Assembly: GCA_904501705.1 (NCBI GenBank)
Contig: CAJGCA010000035.1
Coordinates: forward strand, 1-16,434
Direction of reading: 5' to 3'
DNA from: Clostridiaceae bacterium
GTDB lineage: Bacteria; Bacillota; Clostridia; Oscillospirales; Acutalibacteraceae
Length of the DNA: 16,434 nucleotides
Made by a program: the position numbers and the translations under genes. This document shows positions 8,088 through 13,459 of the stretch, in pieces. The stretch's first letter is position 1, and every line of letters starts with the position of its first letter. Under the pieces are notes generated by a model that was not told where the DNA came from, searched no databases, and saw nothing but the letters and a program-made list of their open reading frames with translations.

Positions 8088-8223
8088 GGAGGGATGATGG
8101 CGTTGGCGCAAAGCGCTACGCCATCCGTCCTTGCGGCATAGCCGCAGCGGACTTCGCGGCTAAAAACAGTCCACCGGACTGTTTTCTTCACGCCGCTCAC
8201 CCTCTCAGGGTTCGAATCCCTCC
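8088..8223. repeat. 136-bp stem-loop element with tRNA-end-like inverted termini
   Basis: The element is bounded by inverted repeats GGAGGGAT (8088-8095) and ATCCCTCC (8216-8223), extendable outward with mismatches. Inside are three consecutive hairpins: GATGGCGT/ACGCCATC (8096-8103 with 8118-8125); TGCGGC-ATA-GCCGCA (8132-8146), closed by GTCC/GGAC; and AAAACAGTCC-ACC-GGACTGTTTT (8163-8185), closed by GCGGC/GCCGC. The right end carries GGGTTCGAATCCC, a T-arm sequence on the plus strand, with no 5' tRNA half in front. It codes for nothing credible; the frames crossing it are tRNA and repeat sequence read as protein. It looks like a small non-coding repeat that grew from tRNA ends; whether it exists elsewhere in the genome cannot be seen here. 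Confidence 0.6.
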
Positions 8224-8228
8224 GAACG

Positions 8229-8268
8229 AAAAAGAGAGCACCGACCTTACGGTCAGTGCTCTCTTTTT
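8229..8268. terminator. Two-way terminator downstream of tRNA-Arg
   Basis: AAAAAGAGAGCAC-C-GACC (8229-8246) pairs with GGTC-A-GTGCTCTCTTTTT (8251-8268) around TTAC, with one C-A mismatch. On the minus strand it begins right after the tRNA CCA and has a T-run at its far side, so it ends the tRNA-Arg transcript. Its arms are equally suited to plus-strand termination. Confidence 0.85.
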
Positions 8269-8345
8269 TGGCCCGCCCGGAGGGATTCGAACCCCCGGCC
8301 TTTGGAATCGGAATCCACTGCGATATCCAGCTTCGCCACGGGCGG
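8269..8345 (-). tRNA. tRNA-Arg (anticodon CCG)
   Basis: A full cloverleaf folds on the minus strand: acceptor CCGCCCG/CGGGCGG, D arm GCGA-AGCTGGATA-TCGC, anticodon loop TTCCGAT (anticodon CCG, reading CGG), 5-nt variable region, T arm GGGGG-TTCGAAT-CCCTC, discriminator G, and an encoded CCA. Total 77 nt. The base of the anticodon stem (positions 27 and 43) is a G-A mismatch and the T stem has a G-U pair; everything else pairs normally. It has its own promoter at 8373-8401 and a terminator straight after CCA, so it is a single-gene unit. Confidence 0.93.
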
Positions 8346-8372
8346 TTATGGGCGCTTGTCAAAGCGCTTATT

Positions 8373-8401
8373 ATTGTACAACAAAACAATCGGCTTTGCA
8401 A
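8373..8401 (-). promoter_or_regulatory. Sigma-A promoter of tRNA-Arg
   Basis: Read on the minus strand: -35 TTGCAA (8396-8401), 17-nt spacer, -10 TACAAT (8373-8378). The tRNA begins about 28 nt past the -10. The short leader contains the perfect hairpin GCGCTT-GTCA-AAGCGC (8352-8367), which may guide 5' processing. Confidence 0.85.
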
Positions 8402-8421
8402 GAGGTTTTTTATCAAAGCAT

Positions 8422-8456
8422 AAAAAACGCCGCCCCTGCCGTAGTTAGGGGCGGCG
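8422..8456 (-). terminator. Rho-independent terminator of the DUF1540 gene
   Basis: On the minus strand, CGCCGCCCCT (8456-8447) pairs with AGGGGCGGCG (8437-8428) across a 9-nt loop, followed by TTTTTT (8427-8422). It starts 18 nt after the stop codon of the minus-strand gene and overlaps nothing else. Confidence 0.92.
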
Positions 8457-8473
8457 CTCGATACACCGAGTCT

Positions 8474-8638
8474 TTAGTTCTTCTTCGCGAAAGACTGGCA
8501 GTCGGTGCACTGATCCTGTTTGGGATCACACTCATGCGTGCCGACCTGAATGCTGTCGAGACTGCAGTAGTTCTCGCAGTCACAGTGGTTCACACAGGAA
8601 GACACGGTGCAGCGGATGCTGTGATTGGCTTTATCCAT
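8474..8638 (-). CDS. DUF1540 small cysteine-rich protein
   Basis: A 54-residue protein with eight cysteines (10, 15, 19, 21, 25, 37, 44, 47), matching the DUF1540 layout: IRCTVSSCVNHCDCENYC, then HECDPKQDQCTDCQSF. The spacing suggests metal binding, but the function of the family is not established. The start ATG at 8638 follows AAAGGAGA at normal distance; a longer frame upstream has no ribosome site and covers a palindrome. It lies 66 nt behind the deacetylase gene on the same strand with no terminator between them, so shared transcription is likely. It ends at a strong terminator. Confidence 0.88.
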   Translation of the reverse strand: MDKANHSIRCTVSSCVNHCDCENYCSLDSIQVGTHECDPKQDQCTDCQSFAKKN

Positions 8639-8659
8639 GGTACGATCTCCTTTCTGCCG

Positions 8660-8679
8660 GATTGGTCTGTCGACCAATC
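8660..8679. promoter_or_regulatory. Palindrome upstream of the DUF1540 gene
   Basis: GATTGGTC-TGTC-GACCAATC is a perfect 8-bp inverted repeat with a 4-nt centre, 21 nt before the DUF1540 start codon and just upstream of its ribosome site. No T-run follows on either strand, so it is not a terminator. It may be an operator or an mRNA-end hairpin; no regulator is identified. Confidence 0.5.
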
Positions 8680-8704
8680 ACAGTATTGCCGAAAGGAACG
8701 GTAC

Positions 8705-9514
8705 TTATACGCCGCAAAGCTCGGAAATTCGCCCGAAAGTATAACCGGCCTGTTCCCATTTTGTCAATAATTCGTCGAGAATTTGCGCGTTGGTGGCAGA
8801 GGTGCTGTGCAGCAACACCACCGCGCCGTTATGCACCCGCGGGATGAGCTTGTCAAACGCTTGCTGCGCGGTGGGTTGTTTATTCTGATACCAGTCGACG
8901 TATGCCAGACTCCAGAACAGCGTCTTATATCCGAGTTTTTGCGCCGTTTTGAGGTTTTCGATGCTGTATTTGCCCTGCGGCGGACGGTAGAGCTTCGGCA
9001 TATCCACACCGACTATTTCTTTATACAGCGCTTCGGTATCTTCCAGTTCTTTGCGGAATGCCGCCTCGTCGCGGATGGCGGACATATCGGGGTGATGATA
9101 GGTATGGTTGCCGACGACGTGCCCCTCCGCGACCATCCGCTTCACCAAATCTGGCGCGGTCTCGAGATAATGCCCGACGACAAAAAACGCCGCCTGTATG
9201 TTATGCTTTTTGAGCGCGTCGAGGATGGCGGGGGTGTGCCCGTTTTCAAACCCCGCATCAAAGGTGAGATAGATTGTCTTATTCGCCGTGTTGCCAACGT
9301 AACAGGTGTCGTACTTGGCTAATTCCTCCGCCGAGGCGTTGGCGATGGGCGGCTGTCCCTCCTGTTGGAAGCTCAGCCCCCAGTTATCCGCGCCCGCGGT
9401 GGCGATGTGTGCCGCTCTACCGCGGTGCGAGCCGAGCGATATAAGTCCCATCACCAGCGCGACGCATGCCGCGGCAGCCACGTACGCGTGTCGCCTTTTT
9501 ATCACAAAAAACAT
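8705..9514 (-). CDS. PdaA-like polysaccharide (peptidoglycan) deacetylase
   Basis: NodB-fold deacetylase. PdaA-type enzymes deacetylate muramic acid during delta-lactam formation in spore cortex. It has 269 residues. A basic start then a hydrophobic segment (about 11-27) forms a signal anchor, placing the enzyme outside the membrane. Catalytic motifs: LTFDAGFENG with Asp86, GNHTYHHP with metal ligands His137 and His141, YRPPQGKYS with Arg177, FWSLAYVDW, and VVLLHST near the end. Motif 1 reads DAG instead of the usual DDG of chitin deacetylases; the DxGxENG form is that of the PdaA branch. The ATG at 9514 was chosen because GGAGGGG lies 6 nt upstream; an in-frame GTG at 9529 overlaps this site. 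The DUF1540 gene follows 66 nt downstream. A general cell-wall role instead of a spore role remains possible. Confidence 0.88.
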   Translation of the reverse strand: MFFVIKRRHAYVAAAACVALVMGLISLGSHRGRAAHIATAGADNWGLSFQQEGQPPIANASAEELAKYDTCYVGNTANKTIYLTFDAGFENGHTPAILDALKKHNIQAAFFVVGHYLETAPDLVKRMVAEGHVVGNHTYHHPDMSAIRDEAAFRKELEDTEALYKEIVGVDMPKLYRPPQGKYSIENLKTAQKLGYKTLFWSLAYVDWYQNKQPTAQQAFDKLIPRVHNGAVVLLHSTSATNAQILDELLTKWEQAGYTFGRISELCGV

Positions 9515-9554
9515 CGTAATCCCCTCCACTTTACTCTATGGAGTCGGTCGAGCC

Positions 9555-9561
9555 TATTATG
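9555..9561 (-). promoter_or_regulatory. Possible -10 element (sigma-G/F-like) of the deacetylase gene
   Basis: On the minus strand CATAATA lies 40 nt before the ATG, a good distance for a promoter. The word fits the -10 consensus of forespore sigma factors G and F, and loosely also sigma A. No convincing -35 for either class was found: the best is GCGACA, 16 nt upstream. Treat as tentative. Confidence 0.35.
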
Positions 9562-9571
9562 CGTAATTTTC

Positions 9572-9600
9572 TTGCAATGTCGCGCAAAAAGAACTATAAT
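9572..9600 (+). promoter_or_regulatory. Sigma-A promoter of the ABC exporter gene
   Basis: TTGCAA (9572-9577), 17-nt spacer, TATAAT (9595-9600). The start codon at 9626 gives a leader of only about 20 nt that is almost wholly ribosome site. The region between 9515 and 9625 is a divergent promoter zone shared with the deacetylase gene. Confidence 0.9.
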
Positions 9601-9625
9601 GGAAGCAGGCTACGGAGGGATCACT

Positions 9626-11344
9626 ATGCTGAAGAAATTTATTGCGTATTATAAGCCGTATATGGAATTATTTATACTGGATCTGATTTGCGCGTTTTTC
9701 ATCGCGTCGGTGGATCTGGTGTATCCGCTCATCTCCAAATATGCGCTCAACACCCTGCTGCCCGCGGGAGCATTCCGCGCGTTTTACGTGTGGATGATCA
9801 TCCTCGTCGCGGCGTATCTCGTCAAGGGCGCATTCCAGTTCTTCGTCACCTACAAGGGGCATATGCTTGGTGTGTATATGGAGACGGATATGCGGCGGGA
9901 TCTGTTCACCCACCTGCAGAAGCTGTCCTTCCGTTTTTACGACAAAAACCGCACCGGCTCGTTGATGTCGCGTGTCATCAGCGACTTGTTTGAGGTGGTG
10001 GAGCTCGCGCATCACGGCCCCGAGGACTTGTTTATTTCGCTCGTCACTCTCGTGGGATCGCTGATCATTATGTTCTCCATCCGCTGGGAACTGGCGCTGG
10101 TCATTACTCTGCTCGTGCCCGTTCTGCTCATCTTTACCGTGATGCGCCGCAAGCATATGGGAGAATCCAGCCGCAAGGTTAAGGAGAAGATCGCCATCAT
10201 CAACAGCGATATTGAGTCGGGCATTTCGGGTGTGCGTACCGCCAAGGCGTTTACCAATGAGCCGTATGAGCTCGAGCGTTTTCAGGCGGGCAGTGATGCC
10301 TATCGCACCGCCCGTAACGGCTTTTATAAGCAGATGGGCATCTTCGGCGCGGGCTCGGATATTATTACCAACCTGATTAACGTCGCGGTTATCGCGGCGG
10401 GCGGTCTGCTCATCATCGGGCAGAAGCTCGAATACGTTGACTTGCTGGTGTTTACGATGTATATTTCGTCCTTCCTCGCCCCAATCCGCAAGCTCGCGAA
10501 CTTTGTCGAGCAGTATACGACGGGCATGGCGGGCTTTATGCGCTTTCAGGAGTTGATGGCGGTGGATCCCGAAATTACGGACAATCCCGATGCCAAACCG
10601 CTTATCCGCAATGGCGGGCATATCCGACTGGAAGACGTAACCTTTTACTATGATGAGGGCATCAACGTATTGGAGCACATTGACCTCGATATCCCCAGGG
10701 GCAAGACGATTGCTCTGGTCGGTCCGTCGGGCGGCGGCAAGACCACGCTGTGCCACCTGATTCCGCGCTTTTATGAGATTGCGGACGGGCGTATCACTAT
10801 TGACGGGCAGGATGTCGGCGACGTCACCCTGCGCTCGCTGCGCGAGCAGGTCGGCATCGTCCAGCAGGATGTGATGATCTTCGCCGCGACCGTGATGGAG
10901 AATATCCGTTACGGACGGCTGGACGCCACCGATGAGGAAGTGATGGAGGCCGCCAAAAAAGCGGAGATCCACGACGCGATTATGGCGCTGCCCGAGGGGT
11001 ACAACACCTTTGTCGGTGAGCGCGGCATTATGCTGTCGGGCGGGCAGAAGCAGCGGGTAAGCATCGCCCGTGTCTTCCTCAAAAACCCACCGATCCTGCT
11101 GCTCGACGAGGCGACCTCGGCGCTGGACACCGTCACCGAGGCGCGCATCCAGACCGCGCTCGAGGCGCTATCAAAGGGGCGCACGACCTTGGTCGTTGCG
11201 CACCGTCTGTCCACCATCCGCAACGCCGACCGCATCGTATACATCGACCACGAGGGCATCCGCGAGCAGGGCACCCACGCGGAACTACTCCAGCTCGGCG
11301 GACATTATGCGAAACTGTATGAGGCAACCCAAACCGTGATGTGA
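9626..11344 (+). CDS. ABC exporter, fused membrane and ATPase domains (MsbA-like)
   Basis: Half-transporter that dimerises to export lipids, drugs or peptides; the substrate is not predictable. It has 572 residues. Six-helix membrane domain at about 14-320, beginning LKKFIAYYKPYMELFILDLI, with the usual coupling region RFYDKNRTGSLMSRVISDL. ATPase domain: Walker A GPSGGGKTT (Lys372), Q-loop IVQQDVMIF, signature LSGGQKQR (470-477), Walker B ILLLDEATSALD with Glu495, and H-loop His526. All catalytic residues are intact. The start at ATG 9626 follows ACGGAGGGATC; longer frames reach back across the promoter and into the divergent gene and are not credible. Many such exporters come as gene pairs, but this one stands alone with its own promoter and terminator, which suggests a homodimer. 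Confidence 0.92.
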   Translation: MLKKFIAYYKPYMELFILDLICAFFIASVDLVYPLISKYALNTLLPAGAFRAFYVWMIILVAAYLVKGAFQFFVTYKGHMLGVYMETDMRRDLFTHLQKLSFRFYDKNRTGSLMSRVISDLFEVVELAHHGPEDLFISLVTLVGSLIIMFSIRWELALVITLLVPVLLIFTVMRRKHMGESSRKVKEKIAIINSDIESGISGVRTAKAFTNEPYELERFQAGSDAYRTARNGFYKQMGIFGAGSDIITNLINVAVIAAGGLLIIGQKLEYVDLLVFTMYISSFLAPIRKLANFVEQYTTGMAGFMRFQELMAVDPEITDNPDAKPLIRNGGHIRLEDVTFYYDEGINVLEHIDLDIPRGKTIALVGPSGGGKTTLCHLIPRFYEIADGRITIDGQDVGDVTLRSLREQVGIVQQDVMIFAATVMENIRYGRLDATDEEVMEAAKKAEIHDAIMALPEGYNTFVGERGIMLSGGQKQRVSIARVFLKNPPILLLDEATSALDTVTEARIQTALEALSKGRTTLVVAHRLSTIRNADRIVYIDHEGIREQGTHAELLQLGGHYAKLYEATQTVM

Positions 11345-11349
11345 AGACA

Positions 11350-11388
11350 CAGCGGCGCAGAGGATTTTCTCTGCGCCGCTGGTTTTAT
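11350..11388 (+). terminator. Terminator between convergent ABC genes
   Basis: A perfect 13-bp stem, CAGCGGCGCAGAG (11350-11362) with CTCTGCGCCGCTG (11369-11381), loop GATTTT, followed by GTTTTAT. It begins 5 nt after the exporter stop codon. The tail is only moderately T-rich, but the stem is strong. It may also stop minus-strand transcripts from the facing gene. Confidence 0.85.
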
Positions 11389-12059
11389 CCCTCGCTTAAG
11401 TGTCCGTCCGCCATTGTGAGGCGGCGTGGACACGCCGCCCCGATGGCGGGGTCGTGGGTGATGATGATGACGGTGGTGCCGCCGTCGTGCAGTTCGTGTA
11501 GCAGGGACATAATATCCCTGCCTGCCGAAGAATCTAGATTACCCGTCGGCTCGTCAGCGAGCAGCATCGGCGGGTTGCCCGCCAATGCGCGGGCGATAGC
11601 CACGCGTTGCTGCTGACCGCCTGACAGCTCGTTCGGGCGGTGATCCATCCGCTCACCGAGCCCCACCCGTTGTAGATTATCTTGCGCCAGTTGTCGGCGT
11701 TGCTTTTCCAACATTCCGCGGTAGATGAGCGGCAACTCGACATTCTCGAGCGCGGAGAGCTGCGGCAGCAGATGAAAGCTCTGAAAAACAAACCCTATGG
11801 TGCGGTTGCGCACGGCGGAAAGCTGCCCCTCGGTCATGGTGTTCACCGCCTGTCCTGCCAATCGATAGCTTCCTCCTGTCGGGGTGTCCAGACAGCCGAG
11901 CAGGTTCATCAGCGTGGACTTGCCCGAGCCAGACCTTCCAAGAATTGCCGCCATTTCTCCCTGCTCAATCGTGAGATTGATGTCGTCGAGCGCCTTGACC
12001 GTTTGTTCGCCCGTGGTGTACCATTTGCATATCCCGCGCATCTCGATGAGAGGTGCCAT
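11385..12059 (-). CDS. MacB/LolD-type ABC transporter ATPase
   Basis: Stand-alone ATPase of the type VII (MacB/FtsE/LolD) ABC group, which normally drives a FtsX-like permease in peptide export or envelope tasks. It has 224 residues. Motifs: Walker A GRSGSGKST (Lys47), Q-loop FVFQSFHLLPQ, signature LSGGQQQR (145-152), Walker B LLADEPTGNLD with Glu170, and H-loop ITHD with His202. The ADEPTGNLDS form is diagnostic of this group. The ATG at 12059 has GGGAG about 11 nt upstream, a slightly long spacing. No permease gene is near: downstream it faces the exporter gene and terminator, upstream lies 366 nt without genes. It is either an orphan that serves a permease encoded elsewhere, or a remnant of a larger unit. 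The reading frame is intact. Confidence 0.92.
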   Translation of the reverse strand: MAPLIEMRGICKWYTTGEQTVKALDDINLTIEQGEMAAILGRSGSGKSTLMNLLGCLDTPTGGSYRLAGQAVNTMTEGQLSAVRNRTIGFVFQSFHLLPQLSALENVELPLIYRGMLEKQRRQLAQDNLQRVGLGERMDHRPNELSGGQQQRVAIARALAGNPPMLLADEPTGNLDSSAGRDIMSLLHELHDGGTTVIIITHDPAIGAACPRRLTMADGHLSEG

Positions 12060-12088
12060 AGAAAAGTCACTCCCGCTGTTTTTCGGTT

Positions 12089-12118
12089 AGTATGCGCAAA
12101 AAAAGCGAAAATACGCAA
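12089..12118 (-). promoter_or_regulatory. Candidate promoter of the MacB-type ATPase gene
   Basis: On the minus strand: TTGCGT (12118-12113), 18-nt spacer that is T-rich, CATACT (12094-12089). The start codon is 29 nt further on. Both boxes deviate from consensus, so this is a moderate call. Confidence 0.5.
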
Positions 12119-12264
12119 CAATCCCGCCGTCTATGACGCGAGATTGCTTGTCGTGCAATCGTTTTTACTTGCGCGATAACTGCGCGGGTCAAGCGCAATG
12201 GCAACCATCGCTACTCTCACAAGAGCACGGCGGAAGAACAAAATAGTGAAATATTGCGACACGT

Positions 12265-12279
12265 GTATTCGCTGAATAC
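12265..12279. promoter_or_regulatory. Inverted repeat, possible operator
   Basis: GTATTC-GCT-GAATAC, a perfect 6-bp inverted repeat with a 3-nt centre, about 70 nt upstream of the -35 box of the TAXI operon. Size and symmetry fit a dimeric regulator site; no regulator gene is in view. Confidence 0.3.
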
Positions 12280-12350
12280 TTGTATGCTGAATTACAATTT
12301 ACCACAAAACCCGAATTATGCCATTAAAAATCAGGTTTTTACGATTTTTC

Positions 12351-12379
12351 TTGCCAAACGCGCCAAGTTGCGGTATAAT
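12351..12379 (+). promoter_or_regulatory. Sigma-A promoter of the TAXI-TRAP operon
   Basis: TTGCCA (12351-12356), 17-nt spacer, TATAAT (12374-12379). The start codon at 12426 gives a leader of about 40 nt ending in AAAGGAGGAAA. A short inverted repeat TAATG/CATTA (12376-12392) overlaps the -10 and could be a regulator contact, but may be chance in AT-rich sequence. Confidence 0.9.
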
Positions 12380-12425
12380 GATAATTGCATTATTTTTGCA
12401 TCCTAAATTAAAGGAGGAAATTTTT

Positions 12426-13376
12426 ATGAAACGCATTCTTACTATTCTGCTCGCGTTGGCGATGGTGCTTTCGCTCGCCGCTTGCGGCGGCGCCAGCATG
12501 ACGATGGGTACCGGCGGTACAGCCGGCACCTACTACGGCTACGGTGGTGTTCTGGGCAACCAGATCAAAAACACTGCCGGCATTACGGTCAACGTTGTTT
12601 CCACCGACGGCTCCAAGGCGAACATTCTGGGTATTGACGCCGGCAACTATCAGCTCGGCACTGTCCAGTCCGATGTTATGGCGTATGCCTGGGAGGGTAC
12701 CCGTTCCTTTGCTACGGAGGGCAAGATTGATTCTTTCCGCGTGGTGGGCGGTCTTTACGCCGAGGCGGTTCAGCTCGTAACGATGGATCCTTCCATCAAG
12801 AGCGTTGCCGATTTGAAGGGTAAAAAGGTATCTATCGGTGCTTCCGGCTCCGGCGTGTACTTTAACGCAGTGGATATTCTGGGCGCTGCCGGTCTGTCCG
12901 AGTCGGACATTCAGCCGCAGTATCAGTCCTTTGCGGACAGTGCCGATGCGCTGAAGGACGGCAAGATCGACGCTGCTTTCATCGTGGCAGGCGCTCCCAC
13001 CCCGGCGATTCAGGAGCTGACCACTACCAACAAGGCGTATCTCGTCCCGATTGACGGTGATATTGCCACCAAGCTGATGAACGATTCGCCCTTCTATACC
13101 ACCTACAAGATTCCTGCCAACACCTATACCGGTCAGACGGAGGATGTTACCACCGTAACCGTCAAGGCGACGCTGATTGTCAGCGCTGACGCTACCGAAG
13201 ACGACGTCTACAAGCTGACCGCCGCGATCTTCGATCACGTTGACGATATCACTACCGCCCACGCAAAGGGCGCTGAGCTGAGCATTGACAACGCCACCAG
13301 CGGTATGGAGGCGCCCTTCCATAAAGGCGCTGCGAAGTACTTCGCGGAAAAAGGCGTGACTGTGGAAGCGGAATAA
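12426..13376 (+). CDS. TAXI-family TRAP transporter substrate-binding lipoprotein
   Basis: Extracytoplasmic binding protein that captures a small organic anion and passes it to the TRAP permease. It has 316 residues. Signal peptide of the lipoprotein type: KR, hydrophobic core, lipobox LAAC with lipidated Cys20. The mature part opens MTMGTGGTAGTYYGYGG, the hallmark of TAXI proteins, and later shows VGGLYAEAVQLVT, DLKGKKVSIGASGSG and IPANTYTGQTEDVTTV, all typical of the family. The start at ATG 12426 is fixed by AAAGGAGGAAA and the signal peptide; upstream in-frame codons would precede the promoter. The permease follows after 83 nt. The substrate is unknown; the few characterised TAXI systems take glutamate or related dicarboxylates, which is not evidence for this one. 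Confidence 0.94.
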   Translation: MKRILTILLALAMVLSLAACGGASMTMGTGGTAGTYYGYGGVLGNQIKNTAGITVNVVSTDGSKANILGIDAGNYQLGTVQSDVMAYAWEGTRSFATEGKIDSFRVVGGLYAEAVQLVTMDPSIKSVADLKGKKVSIGASGSGVYFNAVDILGAAGLSESDIQPQYQSFADSADALKDGKIDAAFIVAGAPTPAIQELTTTNKAYLVPIDGDIATKLMNDSPFYTTYKIPANTYTGQTEDVTTVTVKATLIVSADATEDDVYKLTAAIFDHVDDITTAHAKGAELSIDNATSGMEAPFHKGAAKYFAEKGVTVEAE

Positions 13377-13396
13377 ATTTCCCGTAAGCGCTACGG

Positions 13397-13426
13397 ATGG
13401 CTGCGGCGGACTTTCGTCGCAGCCAT
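13397..13426 (+). other. Intercistronic hairpin between binding protein and permease
   Basis: ATGGCTGCGGCG (13397-13408) pairs with CGTCGCAGCCAT (13415-13426), 12 bp with one G-U, loop GACTTT. It is followed by TTATTCTG, not a real T-run. It probably lets part of the transcripts end, or protects the upstream mRNA, so that more binding protein than permease is made. The ribosome site of the permease lies 20 nt further on. Confidence 0.65.
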
Positions 13427-13459
13427 TTATTCTGCCATTTGTTCTAAGGAGGTATCACA

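Larger units (their letters stand above)
8070..8286. repeat. 26-bp direct repeat made of a tRNA 3' end plus terminator T-run
   Basis: The 26 bases at 8070-8095 (CTCTTTTTTGGCCCGCCCGG onward to GAGGGAT) recur without change at 8261-8286, 191 bp apart. The right copy is the 3' acceptor strand, encoded CCA and start of the T arm of tRNA-Arg (read on the minus strand), joined to the T-run of a terminator. The left copy has the same parts but no tRNA body behind it. Exact duplication of a tRNA 3' end is what integration or end-duplication events leave behind. Confidence 0.85.
12060..12425. other. 366-nt intergenic regulatory region
   Basis: No gene seen. It is visibly more AT-rich than its surroundings. 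Near its ends are the promoter of the minus-strand ATPase (12089-12118) and that of the TAXI operon (12351-12379). In between are GATTGC-7 nt-GCAATC followed by GTTTTT (12142-12166), a small terminator-like hairpin on the plus strand, and the inverted repeat GTATTC-GCT-GAATAC (12265-12279), which could be an operator. The open frames crossing this region have no ribosome sites. Confidence 0.7.

Noticed and set aside
8070..8286. Attachment sites (attL/attR) of an integrated element at the tRNA-Arg 3' end
   Set aside because: The direct repeat fits the pattern, but only about 165 bp lie between the copies, with no integrase or cargo; kept as a repeat finding, not as an integrated element.
8018..8416. 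A 132-codon minus-strand frame reading like GGSNPSGRAKKE
   Set aside because: It is tRNA-Arg and the stem-loop element translated; such peptides are known false predictions from tRNA sequence.
8060..8770. A 236-codon plus-strand frame across the repeat, the tRNA and the DUF1540 gene
   Set aside because: It is the antisense of a tRNA and of a well-supported minus-strand gene and runs through two terminators; no credible ribosome site.
9668..10972. A 434-codon minus-strand frame opposite the ABC exporter
   Set aside because: Antisense shadow; no motifs and no ribosome site, while the plus strand has all ABC motifs.
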